Positions 30,504 to 43,424 are shown, numbered from the stretch's first letter. The stretch is DNA of 64,000 bases from Cordylochernes scorpioides (GCA_030710605.1 CP092874.1:45596665-45660664), one strand, 5' to 3'. Translations and numbers: made by a program. The notes: generated by a model not told the origin, from the sequence alone.

Positions 30504-31339
30504 GTTTAAGGTAACATTACAGCTCGCCAGAGGCGAATATCACGGAGCTCGTGCGACGCGTGGCCGCACGGTCGGCGTGTGTGTGTGTGTGTCCTCTATG
30601 GATTCAAAAACCATACATCCAATCGCCGTGAAATTTTGGGATATTATTAGGTGTATCCCCGGAAAGGTTTACGAAAAATAATTTCTTGAATATCTTTAAT
30701 ATCCTTAGAGTTATTTGCAGATTTGTAGCTTTAACTCGCAAGCAGCGCCACCTTGCGACGGAGATAGGCTTAGGTCTGCCCCACCCCGTGAGAGAATGGA
30801 TCCGTCCGGCCGCCGGCCGACAGTCCAAGTACCCACCGACCAATCAGGGCAGAGCTGGTGACACAGCTGTGCCAAGTAGACAAGAAAAAAAGCCTCGCGG
30901 GAGCTTGCCCAAGATGACCTCCGGGAACTTCGTCCATCTTCCATAAACGACCATGAATTTATTCAACCTTATCGAGTATTTTTCAAGGGACCGGGAATAA
31001 AAGTTCACTAGATAAAACGATGATTTTGTAATGTAGAAAATTAGGAAAGACAAAATTCAGAATGACACGGCACACAGGGACCGGGAAAAAATGATCACTT
31101 TATCAGTTTCAAATTATCAAAATATATCTATTTCTTTTTATAAGTTTATAGAGAATTGTTTTAACAAATGTTCGTTAGACAGACCTTTACTCGGGTACCG
31201 ATTAATATTGATTTTATTCAACTTATCGAGTATTTTTCAAGGGACCGGGAAAAAATGTTCACTTTATCGAGAGATTCGTTAGACAAACCTTTACTCGGGT
31301 AAAAACACGGGCGAAGCCGGGTACATCCGCTAGTTATGT

Positions 31340-32990
31340 ATAAAAAGTTGTGTTTAAATGTGTTTTTCTATAAAAAAAATAGGAGACTTTACTTTTCTAC
31401 TCACCCTCGTATATAGAATTTTGTTCAACGGTCTCCATGTTGCTGTAAAACAGACCAGATTCAGTAGTTATTTGAGGATGAGCTTAGTAAACAAAGTAAC
31501 GAAGTGAACAGCAAAATAGAAATAATATTTATCTTATCAAAATTATAAAAACAAACTTTATTCGTTTATTAATTTGAAATTAAAATATTGATACGAGTCT
31601 ATGCCGACTGTGACATTATTAATTTTTCTTTAATTTAATAATAATATAATGATATTCTTGATTTTTTTAATATTAGAACTATTTATGCAATGAATAAATA
31701 TTGACAAAGTTCCTGTTTATCAGTGACAGAATATTTTGTCAATTTTTCTACTGCTTTGACTAAGAAACGACTCATGGACAAGACTAAGGAAGTTGTACCT
31801 TTTACCATGTATGAACAAAATTGTCTCTGTCTCCTTATAAAAACAGACGACCGGCGATATTAAAATATAAGTTTAGAAGAATAAATTGTTGATATTTTAA
31901 TTGATCATAAGCCAAACTACATTAATGATATTCTATCATAGCGTGATACCAAATTTTGTCTGTTTTACACCCGTGTCGTTCCATCGTATTCACCATGATT
32001 ATCATGTTTTTTTTTCCCGTTTAGAATTCCTTTTTATTTACGTCCAAATTTTTATATCTCACAGTTCATCACAAATCATGGTGATTTTGGAGAATTTCTG
32101 TCGAAAATCGGGACAACAGATGATTCTAGTATTATATAAATCGCTTCTATATATGATTTTGAAAAAATGACGGTATAGGGTAGCAGATATACTCATATAT
32201 ATTGGGAGAATAGATTAAAGAATGGATTAAAGAATTGGTAAAAAAGTGTATGGTTCTTTCTTTATCTCTTTCCTCTCTTTTACTAAAAAATAAATATATA
32301 ATCATTATAAATATCTTCCTTTATTCATATATATTTATTAGAGTATGTCTGAATGACGGGTAAAAGCCGATAATAAAAGACGTTACGTTGTTAAATTTTT
32401 TTTTTCTTGTTAAATTTTCTTTTATTTTCAAAATTTCCAATTTTTCTATTTAAAATAAAAACATCAATATAAACCTGATTCAAAACAATATAATTACTTT
32501 TATTACATTTTTCTCTTCTCAATAAGATATAAATATAATACATATAAACAACTATTTAATCATCTAACTTAAACACAAAAAAAAAAATCAACTCTTATCT
32601 TATATATGTAAATTTATGTATATATATGTAAATGGTTCACTTAAAGAATCTTGTTTAAGCCAATTAAAAATGATGGTCTTTCCTTGCCAGTGTTCTTCTC
32701 GAGTGAATGATCCACGAATGAATTTTGTTTTGTCTATCAACATGATACTGCAATATTCCATTATAATTTACTGAAAATAGGTAAATCAGTCTAATACTTA
32801 GTTAATTTGAATTTTACTCAGATAAAAAAATGTACAAAAAACCTTTTCCGGTATTAACCCCATATACTGTTAAAATTTCAGCCAGATTGGCTAACAATTG
32901 AGTAAACCTATAACGAAAAAATGAATAAACATAAATAAAGCTTAGAGCTGTATGTCGTTCCAGATTTGTTCGTAGAACAGGCTAATGTTC
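31340..32990. other. AT-rich DNA without a supportable gene
   Basis: Nothing coding is supported. At 31,765-31,830 ACTCATGGACAAGACTAAGGAAGTTGTACC resembles, inverted, the unit of the 8.3-8.7 kb minisatellite. The remainder is low-complexity AT sequence. Confidence 0.5.
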
Positions 32991-32993
32991 TAG

Positions 32994-33321
32994 TATTATT
33001 ATACATTTTAGGTCTATATTTGAGGAGATAAACGCCGCCCCAAGGGACCTTCGCAGACCCGCTAACACAGATCGCCAAAGTCAGGAGCAAGCTGACCACC
33101 CCAAACGACACAGCAGAAAATTCCACAAGGCATGGAAACTGAGGAACGAAGTAGCGCAAACCCGGCGAGAAGTTCCTCTCCTTCGGCCTGACATCGATAC
33201 AAAGCTCAAGGCGACAAGCCGCAATCAACTTAACAGAAACTACAAGCTTCTACAAGCCCTACATGGAGCGCTTTTCACACCAGCAGGACGACAATCAAAG
33301 ACCAAGTCTCCTGACTGAACA
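32994..33321 (+). pseudogene. Unclassified coding-like fragment in AT-rich DNA
   Basis: From about 33,018 to the TGA at 33,319 a plus-strand frame of about 100 codons is open and much richer in GC and Arg/Lys than its surroundings. It reads EEINAAPRDLRRPANTDRQS, then HSRKFHKAWKLRNEVAQTRR, PLLRPDIDTKLKAT and LLQALHGALFTPAGRQ. There is no ATG. A TTATTATACATTTTAG acceptor-like tract precedes it near 33,010. I do not recognise it. It could be a retroelement remnant, possibly belonging to the Gypsy-family copy to its right, or an orphan exon. The opposite-strand frame at 32,908-33,228 is less convincing. Confidence 0.3.
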
Positions 33322-33863
33322 ATCATCACACTACTGTAAGTTTTTAAAAACCTACATAACTTTCTCCTCAAGCTCACAACGTGATTTCCCATAAATTTTG
33401 AGTTTATTTTCACTTCAAGCATTTTAATTCAATTTTCACCTTTTTATATCATTTTTAATTCGATTTTTAAATCTTTTACACTCTTATTTATAAATTTTTA
33501 CTTTAGGTTTTGATCAAATTATAAATTTTAATTCATTACTTTCAATTTTACTTTAAAAAAAACTCGCCAATCACACATTTTTATCAACTTTCTAATTTTA
33601 CATGCCTGCGCGCGCGCAACATAAAAAAAATAAATCATTATCATTTTAAAATTACTCTCATTATATCATAATTCTAAACTTATTTGTGTGTTTTCCTAAT
33701 ATTTTATTTTCATACCAAAATACAAATATCTTAATCAAATTTTTGAAATTTTGTAAAAAATCATCGTCATATTCACCATTTTATGTAAAACTCCCAATTC
33801 AACCTATTTATCACTATCACACCATTGCCCTTTTAAAAGGATAATTTTCGCGCCACTATATTC

Positions 33864-33904
33864 TCTCTCTCTCTCTCAATGTGTGTGTGTGTGTGTGTGT
33901 GTGA
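33864..33904. repeat. (TC)n(TG)n microsatellite
   Basis: A CT run (33,864-33,880) followed by about eleven TG units to 33,904. No Tx1-like LINE is present at this TG tract. Confidence 0.9.
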
Positions 33905-35619
33905 TAAAAAAATCAAATTTCAAAATATAAATCAACATAGGCGAAACACATTTCTTACTTTCAGATATCTCCTTTGAATTCTCTCCTGAGAGGCAATATC
34001 TCGAAACATAACAACTGCCCTCCCCAAAACAAATTAAAATAAAGATCCCGTCCACTTCCCCGCCAGAGGCTAAATAAGGTCACCGCCCGCCAATTTATTT
34101 ATTCCCTCGTCCCTTCCTTTTACATGCATAATTAATCATCAACAAATCTCTCTCAACAAACTTAACCACACCCTCACACATCACCTTCTCCAATTGGCAA
34201 CAATTATTAGTGCGCGAATTCACAAATAAATCCAATTTGAGCCACTCGAGCTCCATAAACGCACACTAAAATTTTCGCATTAAACGTGCCAACCCCACTA
34301 ACAATCTAATAATTCTCGATATGTGTTCGTACAACCACCACCTATGACTTAGTAAATTTGTTATTCATGATGAAACAGGTTAGATTCTATACTAAAACAG
34401 CGACTTCACGTGACACCTTCCCATTCAATTCACTTCACAAGTGTCGCAAGGCAACACAACAAATATTTTTTCTCACTTTTCAGGCCAAAGACGCCTTCAT
34501 GCCTGTAACACATCTCATCCCAAAGAGTGTCCACTTCGAAAGTCGCACCTTTCACACTTTTGACCTAATCACCGAGAAGAACATTTTTACTAAGTCTAAA
34601 CAACTTCGTAAACACAACCACTTACGAACACCGAGAAAACTAAATCTTTCCAATAGACCAGAAAATTGCCAACCTCAACAAAAGAAGAGAGAGGAAATCA
34701 GTTCTAATTAAATGACAAATCTCAACACCTCGCACGAATGACCATCCCAGAAATAGAACCCCGACGATATCCGTGAAAGACAGGAAGTGAACGCCCTTTA
34801 TGACGGCACTCCCCCAAGTCGCTACTATCTTTGGACAATGTTTGGACAATGTCCTCCTTCCCCGCTCAAGGCAGATGCTAATGACCGCTATCTTCATGAT
34901 CGCCATTTTTTTTAAACACGTGTTTAACACCAACCATTTAGATTTCTTCGAGAATCTCACAAATCTCACATGCTCCTTAATCACAACACACGCAACACAT
35001 ATCAAACATTTTACATGTTAATTGAGATCACAATACAATATTTAGTAACCAATCCAACCATTAAATTTCGCTTCTGAAATTTCGATTTATACAACCTACA
35101 CAGCGCATCCCAATTCTTGTTTGAACAATACAATTGATGTTACAATCATTTATTTCACTGTTCTTCTAAAAAGTTAGCGTCTACACAAATTTTATTATTC
35201 AACCACTAGGGAAAAAAATTACAGCTGCCAAACAGTTGTATATCACAGTTATGCGATTCCCAACGTGACCTCATTAATTATAAAAAGCTTTACTAACAAT
35301 CACCATTTAAAACAAATTTGTCATGTCTGATCTAGACTTTATAACGCAAAAGAGAAACCGTTCTCTACATATCACCATTTTGGACAAACGAAAATATAAT
35401 TTCACATATTTACACTTCAGAGAGTCATAGAAGCACCGATGTTTACCAAAGGGATATGATCTAGTTACACACCACAGTTGTAACTTCTCTTCAAGATAAA
35501 TACTTTTTTCCAATTCCACTACCCAACATTTATCTAATCATTAAAATGATCTTTAATTATATTCTAATTTTTGTATAAAATATTGAATATTATTTTTATT
35601 TTTACCTCTCAATTATATA

Positions 35620-36686
35620 CAGTATAACCTCGTTGATTCGACACTCTACCTTAATTCGACCATATTCTTATGTCTCGACCTCTGGCCTATCAAATAACAA
35701 ACCGTAATTCAACAGTATCGATAATACGACAGTTACGATAGTTCGACCATTTTAAAATTCGAATTTCGACAGTTGAATATTTTTTTACATACAACTTTAC
35801 CGCTAAAAAGGTATTACGGCGGCGACGATCTGCGGGCGCCGATAGAATCGCGCCTACGCACTTTTGGTTTCTGTTAGATTAAGTTTCACTTTGCAGTGCC
35901 GTTGCGCAATGTCGCGAGTGTTATTGTTTTTTTTACGCGGAAATTTAGGCTTCGTGTGCTAATTAATAATATTATTTTCTTTTTAATTTTCAGCATTGAA
36001 ATATTTTAGTTATTTCAGAATTTACAAATAATTTCCTTTTAAATAAATCTTCATAAAATGTAGCCGCAATGATTATGATAACATTTTATTTCAATATTCC
36101 ATTTCCGTATTATTAAAAAAGATTTAAACACAAAATCAATAACACCTACAGCAGCTGTGGATGTCTTTAATACAATAAAAGCTCTTTTTTATTTAAAACA
36201 CATTACAGAGGAAGAAACACATGCATATATATATTTTTAAATAGACCATTTGGAATACATCCTGAATAGGATTTCAATGCAAAAACAGACATCTATTAAG
36301 GAATTTTTAAAAAGATCTTCATGATTATTTTTAAATATTATTTTTAAATTTTCTTTTTATTTTCCATATTTATTTCCTTTCAACTGCTATATTCTTCAAT
36401 TAGAATAAAATATTATTTGTAATTATTTATGTTTCAAAAATATGTATTATTGCCATTTTGTCCCTGATACTAAAAGTAAATCATAAAAATAAAAATATAT
36501 ATATACAAAAAAGTACATACAATGGTTACAATTAATATCATTAATTTATATTACAAATCAATTTTTAGAAAATATTATTTTAGTGAGTTATATGATTAGC
36601 TAATAATCTAATCTTAATTTAACACTTCCTTTAATTCAACCGAAAGCTCTGATCCCTTGGGGTGTTGAATTAAAGTGGTTCGACTG
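35620..36686. mobile_element. 1.07-kb non-autonomous pogo-like element
   Basis: The left end CAGTATAACCTCGTTGATTC and the right end (complement) CAGTCGAACCACTTTAATTC form imperfect inverted repeats, with subterminal CGACAC/CAACAC blocks. TA lies on both sides (35,618-35,619 and 36,687-36,688). Copy 1 of the surrounding element has a single ATTATATAATT at about 3,823-3,832, which is the empty site. No transposase frame survives in the AT-rich interior. Confidence 0.75.
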
Positions 36687-37814
36687 TAATCAATTTTTAA
36701 TCCATTATTTAAAAAAACTCGAATCAAGTTTTCTTTTATTTTCATAATATTATTTTTTTTTTTTGATATTTTAAAACATTTATCTCTTTTGAAAATTCAT
36801 TTTTAATTTTTCATCATTATTACTTTTATATATTACATGTTTGATTTTGTCCACTTAAAGTTTATTCACCCACAATCATATTACAATCTTTTTATTCATT
36901 TTATAATTTTGTTTATACCTTTTTATAATCTGACATTGTTTATCATTAACTATCGGGCCTAAAACAATCGCTTACAACAATCAAATTATCTAACCACTTC
37001 CCTTTACCACTAAAATCTCTTTTAGCCAATGCTTCATATAATCGTAGAAAAACGATAGTACTGCTTGACATTTTTTTAATTTCGTAATTTCAACAAACTC
37101 TTTGAACACAGTTACCCAGATTTACAACTTCTGGCCTGAACACGTTTCAAAAATTTATTTCAATCCTCCGCAGAGCACAATCACCAACGCATGCACAAAG
37201 CGTTCACTTTTTATAAACTTTTTCTCATCTCTAGCGGACCACAATCAACCTTTGATTTCATCTCAAGTCAGATCACCTACTGTCGCTACAATAATTATAC
37301 TTATTGCATGGCTCAATATCACCCCTTTCCCAATCATATTAAAGAACAACTTTTTATTCAACAACTTTTTAACCAATAACCCTACAACTGTGACAACGCA
37401 CTGTAACCCTTTATAGGATCGCAAGTGAAACATTGCCTAAGAAGACGCTCAAGTCTATATCCTCATTTGCACCTGGATTTAAGTATTTGGTTGCATGTGT
37501 AATACTTACAATTGCATATTATTAACCCATAACTCTTTCCAACTCCCGCCAATAATCTCTTAGAATGTCAATTTTTATTTTATCATCATTGCATTTTAAT
37601 CATCATTGTTTTATTTTTAAATCAAACAAATATTTTATCTAAATTTCCCTTTTATAACCAATATTATAAATTTTTGATTAGACATAATTTTTATTTTTAT
37701 TATTTTCAGAAATATCCAAACAAATCATCTTATTATAGCCCTTTTTAACCCTCACATTTTAAATTAATTAGAAGATATTTTAATTACTTACCTGTGTTAG
37801 AGAGGCAATAACCG

Positions 37815-38109
37815 TGTTAGGGTTTTTTTTATTATCATTATTATAGTAATCTATATGTTAGGTTTTATTTTTTATTATTATTATTGTATTTTATTAATTA
37901 ATTATAATTCATATTCATAGAATTTTATTGTTAGTTATCATCATTTTTTGTTGTTTTTTTTTCTTCTTCTGTATTCTTTTGTGTTAAATACAACTAAATC
38001 TCATTAAATCGTAGTGTAATTCTCTTTTGTTGTGTGAAATAAATCGAATTGAATCGAATTGAGTCAGCTCGTTCTTTCTAGAAGAAACATCAATGAAAAC
38101 GTGCTAACA
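37815..38109 (+). repeat. BEL/Pao 5' LTR and primer binding site
   Basis: The LTR begins TGTTAGGGTTTTT and ends GAAAACGTGCTAACA. Immediately downstream TTTTTTGGTGCCGAAACCCG contains TGGTGCCGAAACCCGGGA, complementary to a tRNA 3' end (a primer binding site). It differs from the 3' LTR by a handful of substitutions near the left end and one or two elsewhere. Confidence 0.88.
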
Positions 38110-38211
38110 TTTTTTGGTGCCGAAACCCGGGAAAGAAGTAGAAGAAATAGAAAGTTCTTAGAAGCCATAGAAATAAAGAAAGGTAAGGTTTTGAATACAA
38201 ATCTTTAAAAT

Positions 38212-39290
38212 ATGGAAACAGAAATCTTAATTTTTGAATCTCTGATCAAAAGTTTAGAATTGATAAAAGCAGATGTAGAATATAATTTAGAAGGCAATGA
38301 TAAATACGCACTTATGCAAAATAAAGAAGACTTGTTAAATTTAAAAGTTAGCTTTGATAATCAATATGTGAAATTAGTAAAATATAANNNNNNNNNNNNN
38401 NNNNNNNNNNNNNNNNNNNNNNNNNNNNNNNNNNNNNNNNNNNNNNNNNNNNNNNNNNNNNNNNNNNNNNNNNNNNNNNNNNNNNNNAGGCATTAATGCT
38501 GAAGAAAGATTTAAGGTATCCTTTGAGGCAAAGTATAAAATCAATTCTTTTCTGATAAAAATAAATAGATCGCTGGGAAATTTAAATAAAAATACATTTT
38601 CTGGTGAAACGAATTTAGAACTTCCCAAATTTCAATTGCCCACCTTTAGTGGTGATATTTCAGATTGGCTGAGTTTTAAGGAAATTTTTATTAGATCTAT
38701 TGATCAAAATCCAACACTGGGAAATTATCAAAAACTTCAATATTTAAATTCTGCACTATAAGGAAATGCCGCTAGACTTATTAGGGCGTTCAATATTTCT
38801 GATGAAAATTATCCTATTGCCTGGCAAACTTTGGTCAATAGATTCGACAAAAAAAAGTGAATTGGCTTTTAAACAAATTCAAAATTTGTATGATCTAAAA
38901 AATGTAAAACAAGAATCGACTAAAGATTTACTTGATCTCCTGGACACTTGTAACGAAAGCATTCAGAATCTCTCTATCCTCGGATTGGAACGTAATACTT
39001 TATCGGATATGATTTTAATTCATATAATTCAATCAAAACTTGATCGTTCAATAAGAAAGGAATGGGAGATGAGTTTGCTTGAGAAAGAATATCCATCTTA
39101 TGAAAAGATGATTTCTTTCGTGGAAAGGTTTGCTGGAAGTCTCGGGAGTTTTCAGAATAAAGAAAATTCAAAACAATTATACAAAATGAATAAATCCACT
39201 CATTCTCATTCAGCAACATTTGCCTCTGGCTCTAGTATAGATAGCAGAGTCAAGTCATGCGTCTTATGTAAAGGTGAACATTTTTGTTAA
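38212..39290 (+). pseudogene. BEL/Pao gag region (interrupted)
   Basis: The ATG at 38,212 opens METEILIFESLIKSLELIKA and runs into the 100-N gap at 38,388. After the gap the frame has LPKFQLPTFSGDISDWLSFK and IDQNPTLGNYQKLQYLNSAL, the BEL/Pao gag hallmark, then a stop (TAA near 38,760). It continues in other frames through LIHIIQSKLDRSIRKEWEMS to a C-terminal knuckle-like VKSCVLCKGEHFC near 39,270. Several stops and a frameshift make it non-functional. Confidence 0.8.
38388..38487. other. Assembly gap (100 N)
   Basis: Exactly 100 unresolved bases, probably a scaffold spacer of arbitrary size, inside the BEL/Pao gag. Confidence 0.98.
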
Positions 39291-39445
39291 AATGTCCTAA
39301 GTTTAATGGTATGATGCTACCTGAAAGATGGACTTTTGTAAAAGATAATCGTCTATGTTACAACTGTCTAAGATCTAACCATAGAGTATCGTCATGCGTC
39401 TTCACGCAAAATTGCAAATAATGTAATAAGAGACATCATACTCTT

Positions 39446-40323
39446 TTGCATCAGTTCAAACCGGAAATGTTAAGTCCTGTTGCGGACATATCTCCATTGA
39501 CCCATGCCAGTGTCTCATGTTTTGCAGACAACAAAAGTCATGATCGGATATTACTCTCTACGGCTTTAATAAAGGTCAAATCGGAAAACGGGGTTCTTCA
39601 AACATGTAGAGCCCTCATAGATACAGGCTCTCAAAGGTGTCTTATAACAAATAGTTGTCGAAAGAAATTAAATCTTCCTCTTGCTGAATGTAAAACTACA
39701 GTTTTTGGTTTGGGAAACAAACTTGTAGAACAATCAATAGGTGAGGTCTCTCTCCAATTTAGCCCACATTTCTCTCTCTCTCTCTCTCAAACCTAATATT
39801 CAACACCAATCCTATAGTCATTGATAAGATCACATCAGAATTGCCCAATTTCTTCATAGAAAAGGATAATTGGCCTTATTTGAAAAATCTTCTGCTGGCT
39901 GACCCCAATTTTGACAAATCTAGCCAGATTGATTTAGTGATAGGAGCAGAGCTTGCTCCATGCTTATTTAACGGGAAGGTTAGATTCCAAAATTTATCTG
40001 GACCCACTGCGTGCGGATCCAAATTGGGATGGTTACTTACAGGTAAAATATTACTGTCAGGTGAAAATTCCAATCAAGATATAACTATGTTCGCGTCGGA
40101 GGAACAAGATGATTTTCTAAAAAAATTCTGGGAGCTGGAATCAGTACCCTCTGCCAAATCTTCAACCAGAGAAGATATTTTGTGTGAAGAAATATATATT
40201 AATAACCTCAAAATTCTGGAAGATGGAAGATACTCTGTTGGGCTGCCATTTAGAACATTGCCAACTCTTGGCGAATCTAGGATCAATGCTCTGAAACGAT
40301 TTTTTCACTTGAAAGAAAATTAA
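39446..40323 (+). pseudogene. BEL/Pao protease and linker
   Basis: The frame 39,446-39,796 contains CRALIDTGSQRCLITNSC, the DTG aspartic protease active site typical of BEL elements. The frame 39,841-40,323 continues the protease-RT linker with LVIGAELAPCLFNGKVRF and PTACGSKLGWLLTGKI. They are separated by a short frameshifted CT-rich stretch at 39,765-39,800. Confidence 0.85.
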
Positions 40324-40486
40324 AAAAATCTCCAAGTATCCTAAAACAATATTGTGATTTCATGGACGAATATATTTTAATCAATCATATGGAGCTTATT
40401 ACCAGTGATGAGCTGGATACACCTTCAGGACAATGTTATTATATACCTCATCATTGTGTTTTTAAGGAGCAAAGCACTACACTAAA

Positions 40487-42032
40487 TTGAGAGTTGTTTT
40501 TGATGCATCTTGCAAAACTAGCAATGGCAAATCTCTAAATGACTTTCTTCATGTAGGACCAAAACTACAACAGGATATCTTCAACATTCTGATAAGATTT
40601 CGAACACGGCCAATAGCTTTTTCAGGAGATATAGAGAAAATGTATCGCCAAGTAAGAATCGATTCTAGGGATTGTGATTTCCAGAGAGTTTTATGGAGAA
40701 AAAACCCATCAGAACCATTATTGGATTATAGACTGCTGACTGTGACATATGGATTGTCTTGTGCGCCATATCTCGCCATGCGTACCCTACATCAACTTGC
40801 AAGGGACAAGGTGTCAACTTTCCCAGTGGCCTCAAAAATAGTACAAACCGATTTTTATGTTGATGACTTGCTTTCTGGTGCAGACACAATTGAAGAAGCT
40901 ACATGTCATATTCGTGTAGTCAATAATCTTCTTTCTTCAGCCGGATTTTCTCTCAGGAAATGGAGATCAAACGTTCCAGAGGTCCTTTCTGGATTATCAG
41001 AACAGGTTGAAGATAGGCATAATCTTTGGGATTTTGAGAGTGATTCATGTGTCAAAATACTTGGTATTTGTTGGAATCCTTCCTTGGACATTTTCAGATT
41101 CTTGTTAATGACATTCCAGAACAAAGAATTCTAAAAGACATTTGTTGTCCCATATCTCCAGAATCTTTGATCCTATAGGCTGGCTGTCACCAGTTATTAT
41201 TCGTCTTAAAATTTTGCTTCAATCACTTTGGAAACAGAAGTTGAATTGGGATCATCCCTTGCCTGATACTTTGTGCTCTCAATGGAAGAAAATCGAAAAG
41301 GAATTATCCGTATTAAATAAAATTCAAATTCCTAGGTACTTCTCGTGCAGGGGAGCTTTACTTTCTGTTGAACTTCATGGTTTTTGTGACTCTTCAGAAG
41401 TTGCATATGCGGCAGTATTTTATATAAGATCTCATTTCAAATCGGGCCAAGTGAAAGTTTCTCTGATTGCTTCCAAGACGAGGGTAGCTCCTCTGAAAAT
41501 GATTTCCATACCACAGCTGGAGCTGTGCGCTGCTCTTCTTCTCGCAACTTTATATGATACTATTCGCAATTCTTTATGCTTACAAATTGATAGGGTATTT
41601 TTATGGACTGATTCCAAAATTGTTCTCAGCTGGATTAAATCTGAATCTAGACATTGGAAACCATTTGTCGGAAATAGGATTGCTGAAATTCAAAGATTGA
41701 CTTTACATTCTTCCTGGCATTATGTCATTTCGAAATATAATCCTGCAGACTGCGCTTCCAGAGGTATAACTCCTTCAGAGCTGGTGGATCACTCTCTTTG
41801 GTGGCGAGGACCAACTTGGCTCTCAGATGTGAACTTTGAAGATCCAATTCAAACTCAATATGATTTTCCGAAAGAAATTTCAGGTGAAAGACGAAAAACA
41901 TTCTCTGTTTTTCATTCCACTAATCTTCTTTTCCCAGACTTCATTTTCAAATACTCAAATATCAACGAACTTGTTAGAATTACAGCATGGATTTATAGAT
42001 TTGTATTCAATGTCCAATGTTCTTACAATTAA
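40487..42032 (+). pseudogene. BEL/Pao reverse transcriptase and RNase H
   Basis: Frame 40,487-41,134 has MRVVFDASCKTSNGKSLNDF, FSGDIEKMYRQVRI and DFYVDDLLSGADTIEEA (YVDD catalytic). Frame 41,142-42,032 follows with ISRIFDPIGWLSPVIIRLKI and the RNase H region FCDSSEVAYAAVFYIR and LWTDSKIVLSWIKSE. A one-base break near 41,135 separates them. Confidence 0.88.
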
Positions 42033-42269
42033 AGAAATAAAGGACATCTATCTTCAAGCGAATTAACAAGTTCAATTCACAATATCATTCGCTTCATCCA
42101 AAGTTCTGAATTTCAATCAGAAATTACCTGTTGCAAACAAAATAAATCTTTACCACCTAAATCAAGGCTTTTATCTTTGAATCCTTTCATTGATGAATCT
42201 GGACTATTACGGGTTGGAGGAAGATTACGTCATTCAAATCTACAATTTGATTAAAAGCATCCAATAATA

Positions 42270-43424
42270 TTGCCAAGAGATCATTTTATCACGGAATTAA
42301 TAGTGCGACAGTGTCATCTGGATCATTTACATTCTGGTCTTCAACTGACCATGTCTGCACTACGATTACGATATTGGATTCCTGCAGGCAGAAGTTTGGT
42401 CAAGAAACTAATCCACCAATGCATGGTGTGTTTCAGGGCTAAACGCCAAGTTACCAAGTAAATCATGGGAGATCTGCCTATGCACCGAATTGTGAAATCA
42501 AATCCGTTCACTAAAACTGGAATCGACTTTGCAGGACCGTTTTTGATGAAACCAAACATCAAAAGATCCAAAGTAAAATTAAAATCATATGTTGCTTTAT
42601 TTGTATGTTTCTGCACAAAAGCAATTCATATAGAAATTGTATCAGACCTATCTTCTGCGGCTTTCCTCGCAGCTCTCAAGCGGTTTATTTCTCGTCGAGG
42701 AAAACCTTCTGATATATTTAGTGATAACGGAACCAACTTTAGGGGAGCTAACAACATTCTCCAAGAGCAGTTTGATATATTGAAAGCTTCAACAATTCAA
42801 AAATTCATATCTAATGAACGAATCAACTGGCATTTTTTACCTCCTTCCGCCCCAAATTTCGGAGGTATCTGGGAGGCTGGAATAAAATCCTTCAAATTTC
42901 ATCTTCTCAGATGCTTAAAGTCTCAGATACTCACATTTGAAGAGCTGAGTACTCTGACAACTCAAATAAAAGCTTGTTTAAATTCACGACCTATTTGTCC
43001 TCTAAGTTCAGTTTCAGACGATTTTAATCCTCTTACACCAGGACACTTCTTAATTGGGAGGCCCTTAACTGCCCTTCCAGAATCTTATGATGATGATGTT
43101 CCGATAAACTACCTCGACCGCTGGAGCCTAAATAAAAAAAAAATTAAAGATGTATTTTGGAAACGTTGGAATCGAGAATACCTCAACAATTTGCAACAAC
43201 GCCTAAAATGGCAAAATTCCTCACCCAACATTAAGGAAGGTGACCTCATCTTGCTCAAGGATACCATATCACCACCAGCAATGTATTGGAGCCTTGGTCG
43301 CATCACCAAAGTCTTTCCGGGAGCAGACGGAAAAGTTCGAGTCGTCGAGGTGAAGACCAAGCACCAAGAACACCTTACTAGAACTGTCTCTAAAATAGTA
43401 CCATTACCTTTTGCTGAGGACTAA
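42270..43424 (+). pseudogene. BEL/Pao integrase
   Basis: The zinc-binding part (42,270-42,461) has VRQCHLDHLHSGLQLTMSAL and HQCMVCFRAKRQ. A TAA separates it from the core (42,465-43,424) with TGIDFAGPFLMK (Asp), FSDNGTNFRGANN (Asp), PNFGGIWEAGIKSFKFHLLR (Glu) and the C-terminal LLKDTISPPAMYWSLGRITK of BEL integrases. The core frame itself is intact over 320 codons. Confidence 0.88.

Larger units (their letters stand above)
28194..30576 (-). mobile_element. Tx1-like half-LINE E4, inside a (TG)n tract
   Basis: A 2.4-kb copy in reverse orientation with the family 5' blocks (CCGTGCGGCCACGCG, TTCGCCTCTGGCGAG on the minus strand at about 30,520-30,576). The 3' end is CATGTGAGATGTAAAATTGT, TAGATGACAATAAATAATT, ATTGTC. 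It lies in the (TG)n of a Helitron, with TG repeats on both sides (28,182-28,193 and 30,577-30,592). Its 3' UTR resembles that of E1 more than those of E2 and E3. Confidence 0.85.
28152..31336 (+). mobile_element. Non-autonomous Helitron split by a Tx1-like half-LINE
   Basis: The 5' end reads TCTATATATATATATAAATG and AATGTCTGTGTGTG. After the LINE insertion the sequence resumes TGTGTGTGTCCTCTATGG, ATTCAAAAACCATACATCC. The 3' end is ACACGGGCGAAGCCGGGTAC, ATCCGCTAG, then T. TC start, hairpin and CTAG end fit a Helitron of about 0.8 kb without the insert. A 3' subterminal block (TTATCGAGTATTTTTCAAGG) is duplicated at 30,972 and 31,216. No coding sequence of its own. Confidence 0.65.

Noticed and set aside
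33983..34012. CCTGAGAGGCAATATCTCGAAAC as another hammerhead
   Set aside because: It has a short hairpin and GAAAC, but the core is not CUGANGA and no partner arm or palindromic stem III is present.
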